Of a stretch of 64,000 nucleotides of DNA, positions 54,362 to 63,580 are shown piece after piece. The position numbers were made by a program, and so were the translations under genes. Origin of the DNA: CAYQVO01 sp964421085 (GTDB lineage Bacteria; Bdellovibrionota_C; UBA2361; CAYQVO01); the NCBI GenBank assembly GCA_964421085.1, contig CAYQVO010000017.1:1-64000 (forward strand). Direction: 5' to 3'. Every line of letters starts with the position of its first letter. Positions within the stretch are counted from its first letter, which is position 1. The notes beneath the pieces are model-generated. The model worked only from the letters and a program-made list of their open reading frames with translations, did no database searches and was not told where the DNA came from.

Positions 54362-56982
54362 AGTTTGCGTATGGCGGCATAGACTTTCTCCTTCTCTGGC
54401 TTATCCCGGCCGCGATGCTCGCTTTTGTCCTGCTCCGTGCAAGAAGGGCCTCGCGCGCTGAGCTTCTCATCCGTTTCCTGACGATCTCCGCGATTCTCAT
54501 CGCAATCCTTCAGCCGTATGTCGAGCACCGCGAGGAATTTTCAAAAGCGCTTCTCCTGCTCGATATATCAGACAGCATGGATGACGCGGTTTCCCAGGAA
54601 CTTCTGAACAGAGTGCGGTCGATGAGCGGCCAGGGTCTCGAAGTCAACATTCTTCCTTTTGCAGGAACAGCGGCCGATTTGCCGGTTGCTGACGATTTGT
54701 CACCCTACAGAAAGCTGAAGGAAAGATATTCCTCCCTCAATATAGGGAAAACAAACGTCGAACAGGCGCTGCGAAACCGGGCCTCCGTGTCCGGTCTCAA
54801 TGCTCTTCTTATTTCCGACGGATTCGAAACTCTCGGAAATGCGAGGAATCTTTTCGCCGAACTCCGCGCGGGAAGTATCCACGTTTTTCCGGTTACCCCG
54901 GCATCAACGGTGCGGTCCGAAGAACACGCCCATGTGGCTCAGTTGACCGCGCCTCTCATAGCTCCGCTGAACAAATCCGCGGAGATACGGGCGACACTCG
55001 TGAACCCTGCTGATTCCGACGAAGGAGGCACTCTTGTGGTTCATCATGAAAACCAGGTCATCTTGAGTTCGTTCATAACAGTTCCTGCGGGACGGAGCGT
55101 GGTCGTGAATGCCCGGAGCGACCCCTCAAAGGAAGGAATAAAAGAGATAACTGCGACGTTCCGTCCTGACTCCGGATTTCCGGTAAGCATGCGCACCATT
55201 TACCTTTCGAGCGAGACGCCTGAAAAGATTCTTCTGGTGAGCGGCACCAGGGAAGACGAACGTTTTCTTGCGCCCCTTCTGAGCCGGGAGTCGTTTCAGC
55301 TGAAGGCTCTTGCTGAAACAGAAGCCGAAAACCTTCCCCCGCTCAGCGATTTTGGAGTGGTTATTTTCAACAACGTAAGCCGCGTGCAGCTCCCGGACGA
55401 CACTCCCCGGAGAGTCGAACAGTATGTCCAGAACGGCGGGGGCTTTGTGATGGTGGGCGGTGAAAGAAGCTTCGGCCTTGGTGAATACCGTCACACTGAA
55501 ATCGAGTCGGTTCTCCCGGTTCGCCTTCTTCCTCCACAGTCGAAACAGAAAAGGCTCAATATCGCCGTCGAGCTTGTTGTCGACAAGTCAAAAAGCATGG
55601 CCGAGGACAACCGGGTTGAGTTTGTAAAAGATGCCGCGCGTGAAGTCGTACGGAACCTGAAAGACGACGATCTTTTCGGCGTCACGGCTTTCGATACCAG
55701 CCCGTTTGTCGCCGTGCCGCTCGGAGTCGTCAGCCAGATAAAACACATGGCGATCGATCGGATATCCATAATATTCCCCCACGGAAAAACCAACCTTCTC
55801 CCCGCAATGGCGCATGCAAGAGATAGTCTCGAGAAAGCGGCTGCCGGACGGAAACATATGATTATTCTTACTGATGGAGATCTTCCTGATTCGGGACCGC
55901 ATTATGTTGAGTTTGTGAGACAGATGCGGTTCTCCGGGATAACAGTTTCCACAGTTCTCATCGGTCCTGAGTTCGACAGGCTGCTGAGGCAGATGGGTGA
56001 TGCAGGCGGAGGCGCATTTTACAGCACCAACGATCCTCAGGCGCTTCCGAGGATCTTCCTGAGGGACGTAAAGGTGCGGTCCGGCGAAGAGACGATGAAG
56101 GAACAGCAGGAGTTCGAAGTCCGGAAAGGTCCGGGCACTCTTCAGAGTACGACGCTGAAGGCCTTTCCCCCGCTTTCCGGATTTGTTCAGACACAGCAGA
56201 AAGAAAGCGCTAATCAGGAGCTGGTCATCACGTCACAGACTCAACCGCAGAGTTATCCTCTTCTTTCGTCATGGATCTTCGGAAAGGGGAGAAGTGTCGC
56301 GTTTACCTCCGACGCCAACGGCAGGTGGTCAAAGAGCTGGATAGAGTGGACGAAATTCCGTCAGTTCTGGGATGAGGTGATAAGCTCGGCAAAACCGGGG
56401 ATTAAAGACCGGGCGGAACGTCCGCAGTTCGATCTGCGTTACGGAATGGAGGGCGGCTCGCTCGTAATCGACGCTGTTTTAATCAACTCAGTGCCCGGCA
56501 CGGAACTTACTGCGGATCTCGTGTTCCCCGATTCGACAACCCGAAGTGTTGAATTCAGGAATACCGCGAAGGCCCGGTTCAGGTCCGAGATACGGGATCC
56601 TCTGCCCGGCAGATATGAATTCCGCGGCAGGGCAGGGGACGCTGCCCTTACACCCGTTGCTTTCGAAATCTCAGGCGAGTACTTCGGCGAAAAGAAAGGA
56701 AAAGGGTTCAACGTCCCTCTTCTTGAAGCGCTCGCAGGCGAAAGCGGAGGGAGGGTCAACCCGCTCTATCAGGATATAAAGGCGAGCAAGGTGGAAAAGG
56801 TCGAAAAGCAGGATTTGAGTGTTCCCTTCATCATGCTCGCATTTGCGCTCTTTGCTCTCGAGATTGCGTGGCGTGAACTGTGGGAGTACAGAAAAAGAGT
56901 TCTCGTGCGAAAGAGGACCCCGAGAACACCGCATGGACTGAAGCCGTTAATTCAGAGGAAACGGAAATCGCCGGCGGCGTAG
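54358..56982 (+). CDS. Large membrane protein with two vWA domains and a GATase1-like middle
   Basis: An 874-residue protein. Two N-terminal helices (about 8-26 and 37-52) precede a first vWA domain with DISDS (D69, S71, S73) and LNALLISDGFETL. A Rossmann/GATase1-like region is about 290-395, with VVIFNNVS, VQNGGGFVMVGGERSFGLGEYRHTEIESVLPV. A second vWA domain has DKSKS at D409 and HMIILTDGDLPDSG. A beta-rich region and a final membrane helix (about 822-840) end the protein. Both MIDAS motifs look intact, unlike the neighbour's. The GATase1 plus vWA architecture is known in Bat-type operons of several phyla. It is the last gene of the operon, followed by a hairpin. Confidence 0.85.
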   Translation: MKFAYGGIDFLLLWLIPAAMLAFVLLRARRASRAELLIRFLTISAILIAILQPYVEHREEFSKALLLLDISDSMDDAVSQELLNRVRSMSGQGLEVNILPFAGTAADLPVADDLSPYRKLKERYSSLNIGKTNVEQALRNRASVSGLNALLISDGFETLGNARNLFAELRAGSIHVFPVTPASTVRSEEHAHVAQLTAPLIAPLNKSAEIRATLVNPADSDEGGTLVVHHENQVILSSFITVPAGRSVVVNARSDPSKEGIKEITATFRPDSGFPVSMRTIYLSSETPEKILLVSGTREDERFLAPLLSRESFQLKALAETEAENLPPLSDFGVVIFNNVSRVQLPDDTPRRVEQYVQNGGGFVMVGGERSFGLGEYRHTEIESVLPVRLLPPQSKQKRLNIAVELVVDKSKSMAEDNRVEFVKDAAREVVRNLKDDDLFGVTAFDTSPFVAVPLGVVSQIKHMAIDRISIIFPHGKTNLLPAMAHARDSLEKAAAGRKHMIILTDGDLPDSGPHYVEFVRQMRFSGITVSTVLIGPEFDRLLRQMGDAGGGAFYSTNDPQALPRIFLRDVKVRSGEETMKEQQEFEVRKGPGTLQSTTLKAFPPLSGFVQTQQKESANQELVITSQTQPQSYPLLSSWIFGKGRSVAFTSDANGRWSKSWIEWTKFRQFWDEVISSAKPGIKDRAERPQFDLRYGMEGGSLVIDAVLINSVPGTELTADLVFPDSTTRSVEFRNTAKARFRSEIRDPLPGRYEFRGRAGDAALTPVAFEISGEYFGEKKGKGFNVPLLEALAGESGGRVNPLYQDIKASKVEKVEKQDLSVPFIMLAFALFALEIAWRELWEYRKRVLVRKRTPRTPHGLKPLIQRKRKSPAA

Positions 56983-56987
56983 GCAGA

Positions 56988-57026
56988 TCAGAGCGGTTCG
57001 GACATTTATTCTGCGAATCGCTCTGA
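56988..57026 (+). terminator. Stem-loop after the Bat operon
   Basis: TCAGAGCG with CGCTCTGA (8 bp), one G-U position, then TTCG with CGAA (4 bp) make a stem of about 13 positions around a 13-nt loop, starting 6 nt after the stop codon. There is no T tract, so it may stabilise the mRNA or act with Rho. Confidence 0.5.
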
Positions 57027-57104
57027 ATCACCTCTGTCAACTTCCCGGCTTTTCCGGACTGATCAGCGTTGTCAGGATACCGCCGCCTGAAGCATGATTC
57101 CGTC

Positions 57105-57340
57105 ATGGCCGGCACTCGACTTTCTCCTGTCTTCCCTGGTCCTTCTGGTGAGCGTGCAGGCCGGATCCTGGAGGTGCTTTCCGACACCGACACTTCCGAC
57201 GTGGATCGAGAATTTCTTCTCTTCGATGCGCTTCTGAAAGAAGCACGGGACCTCGGAATTATCCCGCGAAAAAATCCTCTGGAAGACCTGGCACTGCCTG
57301 CTCTCGATAAAGATACCGGTATTCGTCTGGAACTGATCTT
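57105..57340 (+). CDS. Partial protein of unknown function, cut by assembly gap
   Basis: An ATG at 57105 opens about 78 codons up to the Ns at 57341. The residues (for example LSDTDTSDVDREFLLFDALLKEARDLGIIPRKNPLEDL) look like a natural protein, rich in Asp, Glu and Leu. I do not recognise the family and see no ribosome site. The remaining C-terminus is lost in the gap. The other spacer bases (56983-57104) hold only the stem-loop. Confidence 0.4.
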
Positions 57341-57350
57341 NNNNNNNNNN
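57341..57350. other. Assembly gap (10 N)
   Basis: Separates the partial plus-strand frame from the 3' end of the ppiD-like gene. The true length is unknown. Confidence 0.98.
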
Positions 57351-57354
57351 CTCC

Positions 57355-59277
57355 CTACGCCCCTTCATCCATCGTCAGGATGGGATCAACCTCAATCTTT
57401 GCCTGAGCTTTGAGCCTGTTCACTATGGACTGCATGAGAATTTCGGCATTCTCCCGGCTGACCTGCGGAAGTTTATCGTCGACCTTTTTCTCGACTTCCG
57501 CGGGGTCAGGTTTCTTCACCTCTGTGACGTAAAATACCGACGGTTTCCCCTGAACTTTGATAACTTTCTTCACAAGACCGGACCCGGGCATATTGAAAAC
57601 TGCGCTGTGAACTTCCTGCTCATCGGGCAGGTCGCCGGGTGATTCCACCTTGACACCGGCGATTTTATCCAGCTTTGCGTCTGTTTTCTTTGCCTCTGCA
57701 TCGAAGGCTGCAGGCGATGCTTCGACTTTCTCGAAGAATGACTGCGCGGCCTGCCAGGCAAGTTCCTTTGCCTCTTTCTGCCTGATATCAGCGGCGACCT
57801 TCTCCTTCACTTCCGCAAGAGGCGGCGTCTCGACTTCACGGTACTGAGCGACACCCACAAGAACCGAAATTTCTTTGAGCTCTACGACCTGTTTCTCCTC
57901 ACCCGGCATCTCCAGAATCTTCCTGGTCAGACCGGCGACTTTCGGGGCGGGATCCTCCTCTTTCGCAAGAAGCTTTCCGGATGAAGCAACTTTGAGATTT
58001 TTCTCCGCGGCAAAATCCTTCAGAGACTTCCCGCTCTTCGAGCATTGCGAAAGCATTCCATTTGCAGTCTCAGAAGCATAGGTCGGAGCTTCTCTTTTCC
58101 TTATCTCTTTCTCGATGCCGTCTTTGACCTGTTCGAGCGGTTTCGGCTGCTTTTCTTTATATTCCTTCACCTCGACGACGAAATATGCTTCCGGCGTCTC
58201 GACAAGTTCCGCGATACCTGGACCTTTGAGCGCAAACGCTTCTTCGTCGAACTCCTTCGAGAGCTTGCCGCGCTTCACCCATCCGATGTCTCCGCCGATG
58301 AGCTTTGTCGCCGCGTCCTCAGAGTACTCTGTCACCAGCTTTGTAAAATCCTCGCCGGTCCTCGCGCGATCAAGGGCCTTTACAGCCTTCTCCCTCGCCG
58401 GAATGAGTTCCTCTTCCGTTGCGGGATCGCCTTTTTTCTCCGCGGGCTTGTTGATGCGGATCCACCGGGCGTTCACTTCATCAGGCAGTTCGTAGAGTCC
58501 CGAGTTTTCCGTGTACCATGCTTCAATGTCTTCAGGGTTTACCTGAACCGTACTTTCGAAATCTTCCGGACTGAAAATTACATAATCATACGCAACGCGC
58601 TCCGGAAGCTCGTAACTCAGAGAGTTCTCTTCATAATAAGCCTTCAGCTTCTCCTCGTCGGGAGCCGGTGCCTTGTCGAGAAACTTCTCCGGATCAAAGG
58701 ACGCACAGCTTACCGTGTAGCTTGTGTCTTCACGTTCGACCACGGTGCGGGCTTCCTCAACGGAAGCTTTGGATATATCGGAGAGCATTCCCATCAACTG
58801 TTCGCGGACAAGCGTCCTTTTGAGTTCGTCCATGAACTGCGCCGAAGTGAGCCCTTTTTCACGCAGCAGCGCCTGATACTGCTGCTCGTCGACGCCTTTC
58901 GGGAAGAGGCGGGTCGTGAGGAGCATCGTGAGTTCCTGATCTCCGGCGGCAAAACCCATCCGTTTCAGCTCCTGGTCCAGGAGCGTGTTGGCGATAATCT
59001 GATCGACGACAGTCTGCGCGACGTTGATGTTGAACATCTTCATTATCTGGTCGTAGTTCTGACCGAACCGCGCGCGGTAAAGATTCTCGAGTTCGCGGCG
59101 CTGTCTGTGGACTTCGTCGTATGAAATCGCCGTGTCGTTAACCGTGATGGCGCCTCTTGGTCCGCCGCCGCCTGTCAGGAAACTTCCGAGTCCGAATCCG
59201 CCCATGGCAAGAGCAGCCGCGGCAATCACAAGAACGCCGAAAATTGTGCGCTGATATTTTCTCAACACTTTAATCAT
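57355..59277 (-). CDS. ppiD: PpiD/SurA-type periplasmic peptidyl-prolyl isomerase
   Basis: A 640-residue membrane-anchored periplasmic folding factor. One N-terminal helix (about residues 12-34, GVLVIAAAALAMGGFGLGSFL) is followed by a SurA_N-like domain with ITVNDTAISYDEVHRQRRELENLY. A parvulin region has ALDRARTGEDFTKLVTEYSED, GGDIGWVKRGKLSKEFDEEAFAL and AYFVVEVKEYKEKQPKPLEQV. A second, degenerate copy follows, then a long C-terminal coiled coil. AGAGGTG lies 7 nt before the ATG. It follows the DUF4911-like gene by 6 nt, so it belongs to the gatB operon. Confidence 0.9.
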   Translation of the reverse strand: MIKVLRKYQRTIFGVLVIAAAALAMGGFGLGSFLTGGGGPRGAITVNDTAISYDEVHRQRRELENLYRARFGQNYDQIMKMFNINVAQTVVDQIIANTLLDQELKRMGFAAGDQELTMLLTTRLFPKGVDEQQYQALLREKGLTSAQFMDELKRTLVREQLMGMLSDISKASVEEARTVVEREDTSYTVSCASFDPEKFLDKAPAPDEEKLKAYYEENSLSYELPERVAYDYVIFSPEDFESTVQVNPEDIEAWYTENSGLYELPDEVNARWIRINKPAEKKGDPATEEELIPAREKAVKALDRARTGEDFTKLVTEYSEDAATKLIGGDIGWVKRGKLSKEFDEEAFALKGPGIAELVETPEAYFVVEVKEYKEKQPKPLEQVKDGIEKEIRKREAPTYASETANGMLSQCSKSGKSLKDFAAEKNLKVASSGKLLAKEEDPAPKVAGLTRKILEMPGEEKQVVELKEISVLVGVAQYREVETPPLAEVKEKVAADIRQKEAKELAWQAAQSFFEKVEASPAAFDAEAKKTDAKLDKIAGVKVESPGDLPDEQEVHSAVFNMPGSGLVKKVIKVQGKPSVFYVTEVKKPDPAEVEKKVDDKLPQVSRENAEILMQSIVNRLKAQAKIEVDPILTMDEGA

Positions 59278-59283
59278 TCTGAT

Positions 59284-59574
59284 TCACCTCTTTCGTGAAT
59301 ACCCAAAAAGTCTCTCACTGTCGCAGGGCTTTTCAATAAGCCTCCAGGGAACATATTCTTTCACCGCCTCGAGAAGACCCATGCAGTCCCTCAGCTGATC
59401 CTTTGTCGTAAGCACGCAGACCTGAGAACGCCTGATATCGATTGTTCTCACAATCCCGATTGCTTCATACATATCGAAGAAAGCCTGAAAAAGCACAACT
59501 TTCGCGCCGGGGACCTCGACATAAAGCGCGACAGCACAGCCATCGAGGTCTTCACTGGTTGCCGGATTATGCAT
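59284..59574 (-). CDS. Small DUF4911-like protein
   Basis: A 96-residue soluble protein reading CAVALYVEVPGAKVVLFQAFFDMYEAIGIVRTIDIRRSQVCVLTT, which resembles the small DUF4911 family seen near translation and folding genes in Deltaproteobacteria. I recall this similarity and cannot test it. The start overlaps the end of gatB by 8 nt. Function unknown; position suggests a role tied to GatB or PpiD expression. Confidence 0.55.
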   Translation of the reverse strand: MHNPATSEDLDGCAVALYVEVPGAKVVLFQAFFDMYEAIGIVRTIDIRRSQVCVLTTKDQLRDCMGLLEAVKEYVPWRLIEKPCDSERLFGYSRKR

Positions 59575-61009
59575 TCCGTCTCTTTTCCAGCTCCGACTGA
59601 ATTATCTGATTTACTTTCTTCGGGTTCGCGCTTCCTCCCGTGACTTTCATGACCTGGCCGACAAAGAATCCCTGAAGCTTGTCGTTTCCGCTCACAAAAC
59701 CGGCGAGCTGCCTGGGGTTCTCATCGAAGGCTTTCAGCACTGCGGCGTGAATCGCCTCGGCGTCGTCAAGCTGACGTAATCCCTTTTCCGCCACAATATC
59801 TTCGGGCTTTCCGCCCGTTTCGAACATCTCTTCGAAAACCGTCTTTGCTATCCTGCCGCTTATCACTTCGCTCTCGATGAGTTTTATCAAGGCGCCGAGA
59901 TTTTCGGCGGAAACCGGCGATTCTGAAAGCTCAATGCCCGCCCTGTGCAGGGCGCCGAAAAGCTCTGTTGTGACCCAGTTGCACGATGCTTTGGCGTTGC
60001 CGCAAATCTTATGGACTTCGAGGAAATATTCGACCTGCCGCCTTTCAGTCGTGAGCACTGACGCGTCATAGGACGAAAGGCCGAACTGCTGCATGAGTTC
60101 GTTCTTCACTTCCTCGGGAAGCTTCGGCATCTTCTCTCTGACCGAAGACACCCAGCTTTCTTCAATGTGAAGAGGGGGCAGATCGGGATCGGGGAAATAC
60201 CGGTAATCCGCCGATCCCTCCTTGCCGCGCATTGTCTGGGTCGTTCCCGCTGCAGGATCGTAAAGCCTTGTCTCCTGCACAACTTCGCCTCCGCCTCTCA
60301 GGACTCCCGCCTGACGCGCAATTTCATATTCTATCGCCCGCTCCACATGCTTGAAGGAGTTCATGTTCTTTATTTCCACGCGCGTTCCGAACTGCATTGT
60401 TCCGACCGGGCGGAGAGAGATATTGGCGTCGCAACGGAGACTTCCCTCCTCCATGTTTCCATCGCTGATTCCGAGCCATCTTACAATCTGTCGAATGGAG
60501 CGAAGATATGCTCCCGCTTCAGATGGGCTGCGGAGGTCAGGTTCGGAAACAATCTCGAGGAGAGCGACGCCGGCGCGGTTCAGATCGAGAAGAGAGGAGT
60601 GAGTCCGGGAGTCGTGAATATTCTTCCCTGCATCTTCTTCTATATGAATCCGCGTAATGCCGATTGCGCGGTTTGCGTTGTCGACATTGACGGAAATCTG
60701 GCCCCGCTCGCATATGGGCTCCTCGAACTGGGATATCTGATAACCCTTCGGAAGGTCGGGATAAAAGTAATGCTTCCGCGCAAAAAGATTTTCTCTGCGG
60801 ATTTCGCATTTAAGCGCAAGCCCGAGCATTATGGCGTACTCAACGGCTTTCCTGTTCGTAACGGGCAGAGACCCCGGGAGGCCGAGCGTATACGGATCGA
60901 TAAACTCGTTCGGCTCCGCGCCGAATTTCGCAGAAGAACTGCAGAACATCTTGGAGTCCGTAGACATCTGGACGTGAACTTCAAGACCTATGACTGATTC
61001 ATATTCCAT
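59567..61009 (-). CDS. gatB: Asp/Glu-tRNA(Asn/Gln) amidotransferase subunit B
   Basis: GatB presents mischarged Asp-tRNA(Asn) or Glu-tRNA(Gln) to the GatA amidase for conversion. The 480-residue protein has IGLEVHVQMSTDSKMFCSSSAKFG, PYTLGLPGSLPVTNRKAVEYA, FARKHYFYPDLPKGYQISQFEEPIC, IHIEEDAGKNIHD and DLNRAGVALLEIVSEPDLRSPSEA, and a C-terminal YqeY-like domain ending in a basic residue run. The frame begins at GTG 61015, but the ATG at 61009 has GGGAG 5 nt upstream. It follows gatA by 15 nt. Confidence 0.95.
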   Translation of the reverse strand: MEYESVIGLEVHVQMSTDSKMFCSSSAKFGAEPNEFIDPYTLGLPGSLPVTNRKAVEYAIMLGLALKCEIRRENLFARKHYFYPDLPKGYQISQFEEPICERGQISVNVDNANRAIGITRIHIEEDAGKNIHDSRTHSSLLDLNRAGVALLEIVSEPDLRSPSEAGAYLRSIRQIVRWLGISDGNMEEGSLRCDANISLRPVGTMQFGTRVEIKNMNSFKHVERAIEYEIARQAGVLRGGGEVVQETRLYDPAAGTTQTMRGKEGSADYRYFPDPDLPPLHIEESWVSSVREKMPKLPEEVKNELMQQFGLSSYDASVLTTERRQVEYFLEVHKICGNAKASCNWVTTELFGALHRAGIELSESPVSAENLGALIKLIESEVISGRIAKTVFEEMFETGGKPEDIVAEKGLRQLDDAEAIHAAVLKAFDENPRQLAGFVSGNDKLQGFFVGQVMKVTGGSANPKKVNQIIQSELEKRRNA

Positions 61010-61024
61010 TTCCACTCCCCTCTC

Positions 61025-62494
61025 TTACAGCACAGGCATCTTCTTATGCCATTCGGTAGCCTCTTCGTAAGCCGCTGCGACCTGAAAAAGACTCGCTTCA
61101 TCGAATGGTCTGCAGATAAGCTGGAGCCCTATTGGAAGCCCCTTCGAATCAAAACCGCACGGGACACTCAGGCCTGCGGTGCCTGCAAGATTCACAGAGC
61201 CTGTAAACACGTCGCACAGATAAATTTGAATCGGATCGTCCATCTTTTCGCCGACCTTGAAAGCTGTGAACGGACTGACAGGACACGCAATAACATCGCA
61301 GTGAGATGCGAACACTTTTCGGAAGTCATCCGCAATAAGAGCGCGGACTTTCTGCGCCTTTCTGTAATACGCATCGTAATAGCCCGCTGAAAGAACATAT
61401 GAGCCGACCATGATTCTGCGCTGAACCTCCTCGCCGAACCCTTCAGAGCGCGACCGACAGTAAAGATCCACGAGATCCTCCGGNNNNNNNNNNCTTTCCG
61501 CTCGGTGTCCGTACCGAACTCCATCAAAACGGGCCAGGTTCGAAGAAGCCTCGGCGGAAACAAGGATGTAATAAGTTGGAATTGAAGCTTCAGTGTGCGG
61601 AAGCGATATCTCAACCACTGATGCGCCAAGCTCCTCAAGCTTCTTTATCGCCCCTCTTACTGCTGCGTTCACTTCCGGTTCGACGCCTTCCGTGAAATAT
61701 TCCTTCGGCATTCCAACCCGCAGTCCTTTTACCCCCTTGTTGAGGACTTCTGTGTAGTCAGGAACGGGCACGGAAAGAGTCATTGCATCGCGAGTGTCAT
61801 GGCCGGCGATGATTTTACTCATAAGGGCGCAGTCTCTCACGCTGTTCGCAAAGTTTCCCACCTGATCGAACGAAGAAGCATATGCGACAACACCGTACCG
61901 GCTCACCCGGCCGTAAGACGGCCTCAACCCCACAACTCCGCAGAACGAAGCAGGCTGTCTGATCGATCCGCCCGTGTCAGTGCCCAGAGCGGCCGGAACG
62001 AGCCGCGCCGAAACGGCGACTGCCGATCCTCCGCTCGACCCGCCGGAGACACGCGTCTTGTCCCACGCATTCAGGCACGGCCCGAAAGCCGATGTCTCAT
62101 TTGAAGCGCCCATCGCAAATTCATCGAGGTTCGTTTTCCCGATGACGAGAGCTCCTGCTTCGCGGATTTTTACCACTGCTGTCGCATCGTACGGGGGAAT
62201 AAAGTTCGCCAGGATTCTGCTTGCGGCGGTCGTTCGGAGTCCCTTTGTGAGAATTACGTCTTTTACCGCGATTGGAATTCCAAGCAGTGGTTTTGATGTT
62301 CCCTCTGCAATCTCTGCATCAGCGGATTCCGCCTCCTTGAGAACCTCCTCTTCCGCAAGAGTAATGAATGTGTTGAGATCCTGATGCTTCTTTATTTTAT
62401 CAAGATATGCCTTCGTAAGTTCAGTCGACGAAAACTGCTTTGCATCAAGACCGCGTCGAAGTTCGGAAAGTCCAAGTGTAGTAATGTCTGTCAT
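61025..62494 (-). CDS. gatA: Asp/Glu-tRNA(Asn/Gln) amidotransferase subunit A
   Basis: The amidase subunit that supplies ammonia. The 489-residue protein has [14 protein letters not shown] with the catalytic Lys, [40 protein letters not shown] with the Ser-cisSer-Lys relay, FDQVGNFA, and a C-terminus with [23 protein letters not shown] sequence. Ten Ns at 61484-61493 lie inside the segment RAE-x-PEDL; the frame is continuous across them, so the gap is small. The ATG overlaps the gatC stop by 1 nt (TGATG). Confidence 0.95.
   Translation of the reverse strand: MTDITTLGLSELRRGLDAKQFSSTELTKAYLDKIKKHQDLNTFITLAEEEVLKEAESADAEIAEGTSKPLLGIPIAVKDVILTKGLRTTAASRILANFIPPYDATAVVKIREAGALVIGKTNLDEFAMGASNETSAFGPCLNAWDKTRVSGGSSGGSAVAVSARLVPAALGTDTGGSIRQPASFCGVVGLRPSYGRVSRYGVVAYASSFDQVGNFANSVRDCALMSKIIAGHDTRDAMTLSVPVPDYTEVLNKGVKGLRVGMPKEYFTEGVEPEVNAAVRGAIKKLEELGASVVEISLPHTEASIPTYYILVSAEASSNLARFDGVRYGHRAEXXXXPEDLVDLYCRSRSEGFGEEVQRRIMVGSYVLSAGYYDAYYRKAQKVRALIADDFRKVFASHCDVIACPVSPFTAFKVGEKMDDPIQIYLCDVFTGSVNLAGTAGLSVPCGFDSKGLPIGLQLICRPFDEASLFQVAAAYEEATEWHKKMPVL
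61484..61493. other. Assembly gap (10 N) inside gatA
   Basis: Frame is conserved on both sides, so the true length is probably close to 10. Confidence 0.97.
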
Positions 62495-62808
62495 CAGGCA
62501 TCTCCCCCTTCCTGGTCGATAATGATGGGCACACGAATAAAGCGGCCGGATGTGTCAGGCGCTATCTCTTTAACAACTTCCGGATCAAGCGATGGTTCGA
62601 CAACGTCCGGCCGGAACACGTTGTTGTTTCCATGCACATGGCTCATGGCGTCGACCTTGCTTGTGTCGAAACGATCCAGTTGCTGAACGAACTCGATAAT
62701 CTCGTTGAATTTTTCCGAAAGGCGCTCAGTCTGATCAGGGTTCAGCTGTAGGCGCGCAAGCCGGGCGATTTTTGCGAACTCTTCGTTCGAAATTACTTTC
62801 TTTTTCAT
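62494..62808 (-). CDS. gatC: Asp/Glu-tRNA(Asn/Gln) amidotransferase subunit C
   Basis: A 104-residue linker subunit that holds GatA and GatB together. ISNEEFAKIARLARLQLNPDQTERLSEKFNEIIEFVQQLDRFDTSKVDAM is the typical start, and HVHGNNNVFRPDVVEPSLDPE follows. It is the first gene of the gatCAB-DUF4911-ppiD operon and is divergent from the kinase-like gene at 62912. Confidence 0.94.
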   Translation of the reverse strand: MKKKVISNEEFAKIARLARLQLNPDQTERLSEKFNEIIEFVQQLDRFDTSKVDAMSHVHGNNNVFRPDVVEPSLDPEVVKEIAPDTSGRFIRVPIIIDQEGGDA

Positions 62809-62911
62809 AACAAAACCCGTTGTTTTGGTGAGAATTCACTATTGAACCACAAGAAGGGAGAAGACTCAAAAATAAGGAGGTTCTTCCCGAATCCATCGGC
62901 TGGAGTCTTAT

Positions 62912-63580
62912 ATGATAAAAACATTGTTCTACAATGCCCATCGTGCTAATGTCAGCCACACAATGCCTCACGACCCTTTAAAAACCTGCCACGTTCTCGA
63001 AGGCTTTGCCCGGGTGCTTTCTCATAAACTCCGGACTCCTCTTTCTGTCATTCAGAACGACCTCACATATATCCAGACGCTTGTTGCTGAAGGCGAATGC
63101 AGGCGAAGTCTCTATAAGTGCCGCCAGATCGTGGATCTGCTCCGCGAAATCTCCCCCCCGCGAATAATTGAATGCCCGAAATCAGAGTTCGAACTCCACG
63201 ACATGATTTCCGGGCTCGGAACCGCCTTTTCGTTCGTCAGACTTTCAGGAACGGGATCCGGAAAAAACTGCGCGCCGGTTCTCCGCGAAGCCTTTGAAAA
63301 GCTTCTCACTATTGTAAAAAAGATCCTTCCCGGCAATGCAGTTTGCGAAATCCGTATCGAGAGAAACAAAGTCGCGCTTGCGTTCCCAGTCAATGCGGCG
63401 TGCGAGATAGCCGAATCGACTGCATCTTCCGTCACCGGATTTTTCTGCCTTGCTGCAGGACTTGATTTTATCGAAGCTCCTCTTTGCGACGCTCTTTTTG
63501 CCGCAGAGGGATGGGAAACGACGGTCAAGGCGAACGGCGCCTCCATTGATATAATCTGTGATGGCGGAGAACGGGAGTGA
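62912..63580 (+). CDS. Histidine-kinase-like protein without recognisable ATP site
   Basis: A 222-residue cytoplasmic protein. ARVLSHKLRTPLSVIQNDL near residues 33-51 is a HisKA box with the phospho-acceptor His. The following region has the size of a catalytic ATPase domain, but N, G1 and G2 boxes are not seen; what should be G2 reads GFFCLAAGLDFIEAPLCDALF. The fold resembles kinases that no longer bind ATP and act as phosphotransfer proteins, such as ChpT in Caulobacter (inference). GGAG lies 6 nt before the ATG. Its stop codon overlaps the GTG start of the following receiver protein, so the two are a pair. Confidence 0.75.
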   Translation: MIKTLFYNAHRANVSHTMPHDPLKTCHVLEGFARVLSHKLRTPLSVIQNDLTYIQTLVAEGECRRSLYKCRQIVDLLREISPPRIIECPKSEFELHDMISGLGTAFSFVRLSGTGSGKNCAPVLREAFEKLLTIVKKILPGNAVCEIRIERNKVALAFPVNAACEIAESTASSVTGFFCLAAGLDFIEAPLCDALFAAEGWETTVKANGASIDIICDGGERE

